From Methanobacteriota archaeon (GTDB lineage Archaea > Thermoplasmatota > Thermoplasmata > RBG-16-68-12): a stretch of 6,797 bases of DNA. The DNA lies in assembly GCA_005878515.1 (NCBI GenBank), contig VBLZ01000164.1, forward strand, positions 1 through 6,797, read 5' to 3'. Numbering within the stretch: position 1 is the stretch's first letter; every line of letters starts with the position of its first letter. The notes below the pieces were generated by a model that was not told where the DNA came from, made no database searches, and saw nothing but the letters and a program-made list of their open reading frames with translations. The position numbers and the translations under genes are program-made. Positions 5,454 to 6,797 of this stretch are shown piece by piece.

Positions 5454-6503
5454 TCAGCTTGTTCGGTGGGATTCGGCGAGCTTCGCCTTCAAGGCTTGGA
5501 TCGGCTTCAGGACCAGCGGATCGACGCGTCGCAGCGCCGCGAGGTACAGGCTCACGTAGTCGCCCAGATACAGGGTCCCGAGGAGCCGGCTCAACAGCGT
5601 GGGGCCCTCGTCTTGGACTTGCTCGACCTTCGTCCTCTGCTTCATGAGGGAAACCGTGATATCGAGTTGCCGGCGAAGGTCCGGCGCCTCGTCGCGGTCC
5701 CGGAGGAGGATGGGTCGGTGGGTTCGATTGCGCGGATCCTCCATCCATCCGACGAGCTCGTTGTGGTCTGCTTCGGGGAAGGTGGAGGAGAAGGCGAGGA
5801 CCTTGGAGTTCTCGTTCAGTTGCGTCTGCCAACGTCTCGCGACCGCCGAGAATGGAGGTGCCGCGTAGATGATGGGCACGATGGGCTTGATGCGGACCGC
5901 GAGCGCTTTCGCTCGGTTGGAGCGCATGCCTCTCTCCGGACGGAGCTTCATGCGGAGCTCCTTAAGGTGCGTTACGGCCCCAGCGAGTTCGTCTCCGCCC
6001 TCCGCGACCGTCCAGTCCCCGCTGATCGCGGCAAGGATTCCGAAGAGATGGCCGAACGCGCCGCGGGGCGGCAATCCCGCCGGGACTTGAAACATTGAGA
6101 AGTCGTTCTTCCTCGCGAGCTCCGCCAGCGTCCCGCCGGACGTGATCGCGATCACGCGGCACCCGAGCTTGATCCCCTGGGCCGTCGCGGCCAGCGTCTC
6201 TTCCGTGTTTCCGGAATACGACACCGCGACGAGGAGATCCTCCGAGCGCGCGTACGACGGAAGGCGGTAGTCACGCACGACCTGAATCGGAACCTTCGAG
6301 CGGTCGGCGGCCCACGCCGCGAACACATCGCCCGCGATCGCCGAGCCTCCCATTCCGACCAGGAAAATGCGCTGCGCTTCGTCCACCGGAAAATGAGCCT
6401 TCGCGCTCGATCGCAACGCCGCAGCGATTTGGTCCGGGAGAGACGCGATGATGTCCCGCATTCCCCCCGGATCGACTTGCGCGATCGCCCGCGGCTCCAA
6501 CAT
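5454..6503 (-). CDS. Bifunctional phosphoglucose/phosphomannose isomerase
   Basis: This 349-residue SIS-domain enzyme interconverts glucose-6-phosphate and mannose-6-phosphate with fructose-6-phosphate, feeding central sugar metabolism and sugar-nucleotide synthesis. The first SIS domain has the phosphate-binding motifs VGMGGSAIAGD (residues 49-59) and SYSGNTEET (95-103), then ITSGG (120-124). LPPRGAFG carries the conserved arginine. The second domain has LNENSK and EADHNELVGW, which supply the glutamate and histidine known from archaeal PGI/PMI catalysis. The length is at the long end of the family (about 300-350). ATG at 6503 is preferred. Homology begins right after it (a P-x-Q helix), and a TATA-like box is centred about 26 nt upstream, indicating a leaderless mRNA. 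ATG 6515 or GTG 6560 would add 4 or 19 residues. It is divergent from ribB and convergent with the small membrane protein gene. Confidence 0.93.
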   Translation of the reverse strand: MLEPRAIAQVDPGGMRDIIASLPDQIAAALRSSAKAHFPVDEAQRIFLVGMGGSAIAGDVFAAWAADRSKVPIQVVRDYRLPSYARSEDLLVAVSYSGNTEETLAATAQGIKLGCRVIAITSGGTLAELARKNDFSMFQVPAGLPPRGAFGHLFGILAAISGDWTVAEGGDELAGAVTHLKELRMKLRPERGMRSNRAKALAVRIKPIVPIIYAAPPFSAVARRWQTQLNENSKVLAFSSTFPEADHNELVGWMEDPRNRTHRPILLRDRDEAPDLRRQLDITVSLMKQRTKVEQVQDEGPTLLSRLLGTLYLGDYVSLYLAALRRVDPLVLKPIQALKAKLAESHRTS

Positions 6504-6525
6504 CGTGAGCCCCATGGGACCGGCC

Positions 6526-6533
6526 GAAATAAG
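6526..6533 (-). promoter_or_regulatory. Putative TATA box for the phosphoglucose/phosphomannose isomerase gene
   Basis: On the minus strand this reads CTTATTTC, centred about 26-27 nt before the ATG at 6503. That is the archaeal TATA-to-start spacing and fits a leaderless transcript. It was assigned by eye. Confidence 0.5.
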
Positions 6534-6552
6534 GCCTCCGTCCCTCCCAGTG

Positions 6553-6572
6553 GGGACCAATAAATTGGTTCC
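6553..6572. promoter_or_regulatory. Near-perfect 20-bp palindrome between divergent promoters (possible operator)
   Basis: GGGACCAATAAATTGGTTCC has nine-base arms with one mismatch around a central AA. It lies between the two outward-facing TATA boxes, centred about 60 nt from the isomerase start and 51 nt from the ribB start. Such a position suits a dimeric regulator acting on one or both genes. The binding protein is unknown. The AT core could alternatively serve as a TATA element. Confidence 0.45.
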
Positions 6573-6582
6573 TACAACAATC

Positions 6583-6591
6583 TTGATATAC
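6583..6591 (+). promoter_or_regulatory. Putative TATA box for ribB
   Basis: TTGATATAC is centred about 26-27 nt before the GTG at 6614, again the spacing for a leaderless archaeal transcript. An in-frame TGA at 6584-6586 and the lack of any other start codon before 6614 support the pairing. Confidence 0.55.
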
Positions 6592-6613
6592 GCCGCCCAG
6601 CTCCTCAGAATTC

Positions 6614-6797
6614 GTGGCGCTCGAACGCGCGCTGGCCGCCTTGCGGCGCGGGGAGTTCATCCTCGTGTACGACGGCGACGGCCGTGAAGAGGAGACGGAC
6701 CTCACGATCGCCAGCGAGTTCGTGAAGCCCGAGTCGGTCCGCACCTTGCGCAAGGAAGCCGGCGGCCTGATTTGCACGACGCTCTCCGGGGAGGTCC
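6614..6797 (+). CDS. ribB: 3,4-dihydroxy-2-butanone 4-phosphate synthase (RibB), 5' part
   Basis: The first 61 codons are visible; the gene continues past the right edge (full RibB is about 210-230 residues). RibB converts ribulose 5-phosphate to 3,4-dihydroxy-2-butanone 4-phosphate plus formate, supplying the four-carbon unit of riboflavin. The N-terminal helix ALERALAALRRGEFILVYD leads into the active-site loop DGDGREEETD (residues 20-29), where R24-E-x-E27-x-D29 matches the family REGExD motif, with Glu in place of the usual Gly at 26. LRKEAGGLICTTLSGE matches the second conserved block. GTG 6614 is the only start in an open stretch that begins after TGA 6584-6586. It has no Shine-Dalgarno (CAGAATTC precedes it), but a TATA box lies at leaderless spacing. 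Confidence 0.92.
   Translation, partial: MALERALAALRRGEFILVYDGDGREEETDLTIASEFVKPESVRTLRKEAGGLICTTLSGEV

Noticed and set aside
5466..6098. A 210-codon plus-strand open frame
   Set aside because: It is antisense to the isomerase gene, whose SIS motifs and active-site residues are in the minus-strand frame.
1..6797. CRISPR arrays, insertion sequences, defence or mobile genes
   Set aside because: No direct-repeat array, transposase motif or terminal inverted repeats were seen on either strand. The content is housekeeping throughout.

Overview
This is a high-GC archaeal chromosome segment of housekeeping genes. The archaeal assignment rests on Rrp42, ribosomal protein L37Ae, RNA polymerase subunit P, KEOPS Pcc1, prefoldin beta, a DUF106 (Oxa1/EMC3-like) membrane protein, archaeal-type CMP kinase, Cbf5, a tRNA-Ser with a bulge-helix-bulge intron and no encoded CCA, and a bifunctional phosphoglucose/phosphomannose isomerase. 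The gene set is euryarchaeal in character. High GC, apparent leaderless promoters and the absence of L34e/L14e genes next to cmk and cbf5 suggest an uncultivated Thermoplasmata-like lineage, but that placement is inference.

Positions 1-1399 are the end of the archaeal exosome superoperon: rrp42 (5' end cut off by the window edge), rpl37ae, rpoP (only 44 codons), pcc1 and prefoldin beta. They are packed with ATGA/GTGA stop-start overlaps or gaps of under 10 nt and mostly have Shine-Dalgarno (SD) sites. Positions 1421-4838 form a second tight group: a DUF106 insertase-like protein, cmk, cbf5 and an M48/Ste24-type membrane protease. A TATA-like box sits about 26 nt before a GTG codon of the DUF106 gene, so this group probably has its own leaderless promoter. 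The shared themes are RNA processing and modification (exosome, Cbf5, KEOPS), translation and transcription machinery, protein folding, membrane insertion and membrane proteolysis.

Positions 4839-5114 hold tRNA-Ser(GGA), split by a 23-nt intron that folds into a canonical bulge-helix-bulge. Next comes an unrecognised small two-helix membrane protein (5115-5426) with a hairpin and a 16-codon overlapping mini-ORF at its start. It converges on the minus-strand pgi/pmi gene (5454-6503). The last 290 bases are a compact divergent promoter region: two TATA-like boxes, each about 26 nt from a start codon (pgi/pmi on the minus strand, ribB on the plus strand), flank a 20-bp near-perfect palindrome that could be a regulator site. 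ribB (riboflavin synthesis) runs off the right edge.

No wholly new system is evident. The most informative signals are the split between leaderless promoters and internal SD sites, the intact tRNA intron structure, the palindrome between pgi/pmi and ribB, and the odd start region of the small membrane protein.
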